DNA of 64,000 bases from Armatimonadota bacterium. GTDB lineage: Bacteria > Armatimonadota > Fimbriimonadia > Fimbriimonadales > Fimbriimonadaceae. A program made the translations under genes and the position numbers. Each line of letters starts with the position of its first letter. Within the stretch, counting starts at the first letter, position 1. The DNA lies in assembly GCA_027451905.1 (NCBI GenBank), contig DAIDHV010000002.1, forward strand, positions 434,001 through 498,000, given 5' to 3'. Positions 61,582-64,000 of the stretch are shown here, piece after piece. Below the pieces are notes generated by a model that saw nothing but the letters and a program-made list of their open reading frames with translations, searched no databases and was not told the DNA's origin.

Positions 61582-62444
61582 TGATGTTGGTTTTTGTCAC
61601 TCCTAAAATTCTTTGCACGATGTCGGTTTTTAACGGACCATAGCCCCACAGAACCTCCAATCATCAGCACAGTTAAAGTCCCGAAAATCTGGACGACACG
61701 GAAGATATTCACGCTGTATTTGCCGGTAATTGGGTCGCAGCATAAGCACCCAAAAAACACATATTGGGCCTTTTTCCCAATTTTGTTTCCCTTGGCTGTG
61801 ATTAAAGCGCCTGCAATTTTATCGGGCGGATACGTATCACTGAAAAAGTATTGAGCTACCTTTCCTTGGGGAGACAAGAGTTCTAAAGAAGCAGGGTGGT
61901 TAATGAGATCCGTGGAAGGATCATAAGTAAAGTGAAACCCGATGGAAGTCACTAGTTTTTGGATGCTATCCGCCGTGCCAGTCAAGAAATGCCAGCCGGC
62001 AGCCTGAGATGGGGAAAATCCTGTCAAAATTCCGTTTCTCTTTTGTTGCGCATCTTGGCTGTTTTCTTGGGGATTGATGCTAATGGTTAGCACCTGAAAG
62101 TCTTTGCCAAGATGAGGTGCCGCTTTGATTGCATCTAGTTTTTGCACGGTGGCGGCAAGGTTTTGAGCCTCCAGAGTGCAAACTGACTTGCATCGATAAT
62201 AAACCAAGTTGAGGATGACCGGCGTCTTGCCAAAGTATTGAGCCAAAGTGACGGACTGCCCCTTTGAATTTACAAACTGCAAGTTCAAGGGAACCATGGC
62301 ACCCAGTTTTTGGTCAACACCGATTCCCTTCGTCTTGTCAATCGTTCCCGTCGGAGTTCGGACTGGCGCCGCCATTTGGGCCATGGAAACTGCTGCCAAA
62401 AAGCTGCTTAGTCCCAGCAAGATAAGCTTGCTGACCTTTACCAT
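61578..62444 (-). CDS. SCO1/SenC family copper chaperone, copy 1
   Basis: 288 residues. Signal peptide (LILLGLSSFLAAVSMAQMAAP). A thioredoxin-like fold with CKSVC near residue 84 and the distal His in DLINHPASLELL form the Cu site. TISINPQENSQDA and GWHFLTGTADSIQKL are typical. A C-terminal membrane helix (IFGTLTVLMIGGSVGLW) follows FFGCLCCDPITGKY. SCO proteins deliver copper to CuA of subunit II, the next gene. It overlaps copy 2 upstream by seven bases. Confidence 0.92.
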   Translation of the reverse strand: MVKVSKLILLGLSSFLAAVSMAQMAAPVRTPTGTIDKTKGIGVDQKLGAMVPLNLQFVNSKGQSVTLAQYFGKTPVILNLVYYRCKSVCTLEAQNLAATVQKLDAIKAAPHLGKDFQVLTISINPQENSQDAQQKRNGILTGFSPSQAAGWHFLTGTADSIQKLVTSIGFHFTYDPSTDLINHPASLELLSPQGKVAQYFFSDTYPPDKIAGALITAKGNKIGKKAQYVFFGCLCCDPITGKYSVNIFRVVQIFGTLTVLMIGGSVGLWSVKNRHRAKNFRSDKNQHQ

Positions 62445-63301
62445 GGTGTAGACCCTCCTTGGGTTGGAAGCTCGGTCTTATACTTGCGGCCCCAATAGGT
62501 GATTCCCATTGCCATAAACACAACCCACGCGGAGCCAACAACCTCTAAGGATCGATTGATGTCAACCGTGTATTGGCCAGTTTTTGGGTCTTTGCTTAAG
62601 CAGCCAAAGAAGATAAAGTCTTCCTTTTGGCCCAATGCGTTCTTTGATGCGTTCACGATTGCGCTAGAAAACGGACGCTCTGGATAGTCATCACCAAAGA
62701 AATACTGAGAAACCTTGCCTTGGGGGGTTGCTACAATCAATGCGGCAGGGTGATTGACAAGATTCTCTTGAGGATCGTAGGTAAATTCAAATCCCACCGA
62801 AGTCACGAGTTTTTGAATGCTTTGTTGGCTCCCCGTCAAAAAATGCCAACCTGGACCTGCGTTGTAATCTAGATTTGGCAACAATTGGCTCTTTTTAGAA
62901 GCTGCCATAGAGGGTGTTTCGGTAGGATTGATGCTGATCGTTAAAATAGTAACGTCTGCTCCAATCCGTAGAGGAAGTTTTGTGGATTTCTCCATCTTTG
63001 CAAAACTCGTAAGCAAGGCTTGCTCTTCTACCGTGCAAACCGCTTTGCAGTTAAAGTAAACGAGGTTGATCAAGACAGGATTCTTGCCAAAATACTGTCC
63101 AAGGGTGACTTGCTGACCTTGGGAATTTAAAAACGTGTCATCCAAAGGAATCTGAGCACCAATGTGTTGCTTAATACCAAGTCCCTGAGACTTGTTAATG
63201 GTTCCATCCGGATTTCTGACCGGCGGAGTCATTTGCCCCCAAGCTCCTGCCGAACTTAAAGTTAGTCCGGCTGCACCACAAAGAGTCAGAAACCGATTCA
63301 T
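62438..63301 (-). CDS. SCO1/SenC family copper chaperone, copy 2
   Basis: 287 residues, closely related in layout to the next gene: signal peptide (FLTLCGAAGLTLSSAGAWG), CKAVC near residue 84, His in NLVNHPAALIVA, and FFGCLSKDPKTGQYTVDINR before a C-terminal helix (WVVFMAMGITYWG). The shared TPDGTI-like NPDGTINKSQGLGIKQ and PTGTIDKTKGIGVDQ starts show that it arose by tandem duplication. The two copies may split CuA insertion and thiol reduction. It overlaps both neighbours by a few bases. Confidence 0.92.
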   Translation of the reverse strand: MNRFLTLCGAAGLTLSSAGAWGQMTPPVRNPDGTINKSQGLGIKQHIGAQIPLDDTFLNSQGQQVTLGQYFGKNPVLINLVYFNCKAVCTVEEQALLTSFAKMEKSTKLPLRIGADVTILTISINPTETPSMAASKKSQLLPNLDYNAGPGWHFLTGSQQSIQKLVTSVGFEFTYDPQENLVNHPAALIVATPQGKVSQYFFGDDYPERPFSSAIVNASKNALGQKEDFIFFGCLSKDPKTGQYTVDINRSLEVVGSAWVVFMAMGITYWGRKYKTELPTQGGSTPW

Positions 63302-63960
63302 CCCGCTCCTCCGTGAGGAGTTCCGCCAATGGCGGGAGATTTGCGAGGTGGGCTAGGCGCAGTTGCCCCCGGCACCGCGATTGGAGATTGAGTTGGGCGG
63401 CTTGAAGTTGGAGCTGGAGCAGTTCCATTTGCTGGAACGGCTTGGGTCGGGCTTTGAGGTACCGATCCCTGCGGTGCGCCCTTGTCGGCTTTTGGTCCAG
63501 ATGGGGTCTGGCTCAGATCCCCTGGCACTGGATTCGAAGAGGATTGAAGCCAATTTTCGGTTGGATCCAAACTGTGCTGAGAAGCCACCAGATCAATGGC
63601 CTTGTCAATCGGAATCCGGTAAGTTGGCCCCATGGGTCCTGTTGAAGCCTTACCATACGTTGCCAAAACCGCATCTTCTTTTTGCCTCAAGTCTCGGATG
63701 TCAGTTGTGGAGGTGATATTGTTCTGAAGGATCGGAGTTCCAGGAGGAGGCTCTTGCCTTGTGAATGGACCGGTTGGGTGGCTTAGATGGGGAATGACCC
63801 CCGGGATTGCCAAGAATACAGCGGCAACAATAGAGCAAAAGACAACAAACCCCATGATAAAGGCTGCAACTGTTGCAATCGCCTTGGGTGAAGGCTCATC
63901 AGTTGCGTAGTTCAACTGCTCAAGAGGAGTTTCGTCCGGATTATGATGCTCAGTGGCCAT
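63298..63960 (-). CDS. Membrane protein of oxidase/SCO operon
   Basis: 220 residues from ATG 63960, which has GGAGG seven bases upstream. One helix (AIATVAAFIMGFVVFCSIVAAVFLAIPGVI, about 26-55) is followed by an extracytoplasmic segment with LQNNITSTTDIRDLRQKEDAVLATYG and RIPIDKAIDLVAS. Proteins with this RIP-I-A-x-D-L-L pattern are known from SCO- and oxidase-linked operons, but their role is not established. The C-terminal 80 residues are Pro/Ala/Ser/Gly-rich low complexity. The TGA overlaps the next ATG. Earlier operon genes may lie beyond the window edge. Confidence 0.75.
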   Translation of the reverse strand: MATEHHNPDETPLEQLNYATDEPSPKAIATVAAFIMGFVVFCSIVAAVFLAIPGVIPHLSHPTGPFTRQEPPPGTPILQNNITSTTDIRDLRQKEDAVLATYGKASTGPMGPTYRIPIDKAIDLVASQHSLDPTENWLQSSSNPVPGDLSQTPSGPKADKGAPQGSVPQSPTQAVPANGTAPAPTSSRPTQSPIAVPGATAPSPPRKSPAIGGTPHGGAG

Positions 63961-64000
63961 GAGATGCCTCCAGTCTGGTGTCAAAGGTTGGAATCAATGC

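Noticed and set aside
1..64000. CRISPR array, prophage, transposase, restriction or toxin-antitoxin system
   Set aside because: No array of regularly spaced repeats and no protein with the relevant motifs was seen on either strand.

Overview
The window is a bacterial chromosomal segment that most resembles Armatimonadota (Fimbriimonadia-like). This is inference from several signs. The two prepilin-like proteins carry the [11 protein letters not shown]-terminus followed by LFPVFAQAK. There is a PEP-CTERM protein, HAF-repeat and DUF1501 secreted proteins, a Kdo transferase (so a diderm envelope with a lipid A core), and a caa3 cytochrome oxidase of the A2 (YSHP) class. TTG and GTG starts are common, genes are tightly packed with ATGA overlaps, and no phage, IS or CRISPR is visible.

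Layout. 1-910: the 5' two thirds of dnaA, leftward and cut by the window edge. 1151-6590: rightward run thiN, SSS transporter, FHA protein, purC, waaA, purE. 6674-10229: leftward Gfo/Idh/MocA oxidoreductase and a secreted beta-propeller/phosphoesterase. 10356-13297: rightward prepilin, small lipoprotein and TPR-sulfotransferase. 13311-17950: leftward acpS, a membrane Fe-S oxidoreductase, a DUF2314 protein and an S10 peptidase. 18039-19259: M28 peptidase, convergent with a second prepilin gene (19373-20305) that has an unusual 11-bp-period repeat in its promoter. 20785-22250: tRNA-Pro(CGG) and a potassium-channel-like gene. 22469-24086: leftward VOC protein and aldo/keto reductase. 24318-32528: GNAT, rpiB and the pentose-phosphate operon tal-pgi-HAD-gnd-zwf-pgl. 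32553-37118: leftward gltB. 37261-42863: rpmH-rnpA-yidD-yidC-jag, then an S66 peptidase and a phosphodiester glycosidase. 43057-48836: envelope and secreted proteins plus leuC. 48913-53094: leftward YceI, nnr, rnc and an aminotransferase. 53155-55602: two related zinc-ribbon membrane proteins. 55755-57595: an unknown protein, purN and plsC. 57573-63960: a leftward cytochrome oxidase operon with two tandem SCO copper chaperones.

How the genes work together. The region is mostly housekeeping: oxidative pentose phosphate pathway, purine synthesis, membrane-protein insertion and ribosome assembly, NAD(P)HX repair and aerobic respiration. Between these lie secreted or envelope proteins.

The least explained items are: a roughly 158-bp structured element present in two inverted copies (15661-15891 and 20923-21080), each ending about 45-55 bp before a start codon; a palindrome-rich block after the channel gene; four 11-bp-spaced TTAAC-like repeats upstream of a prepilin gene; a 13-residue insertion inside the [3Fe-4S] cysteine motif of GltB; and a 59-bp rpmH/rnpA overlap.
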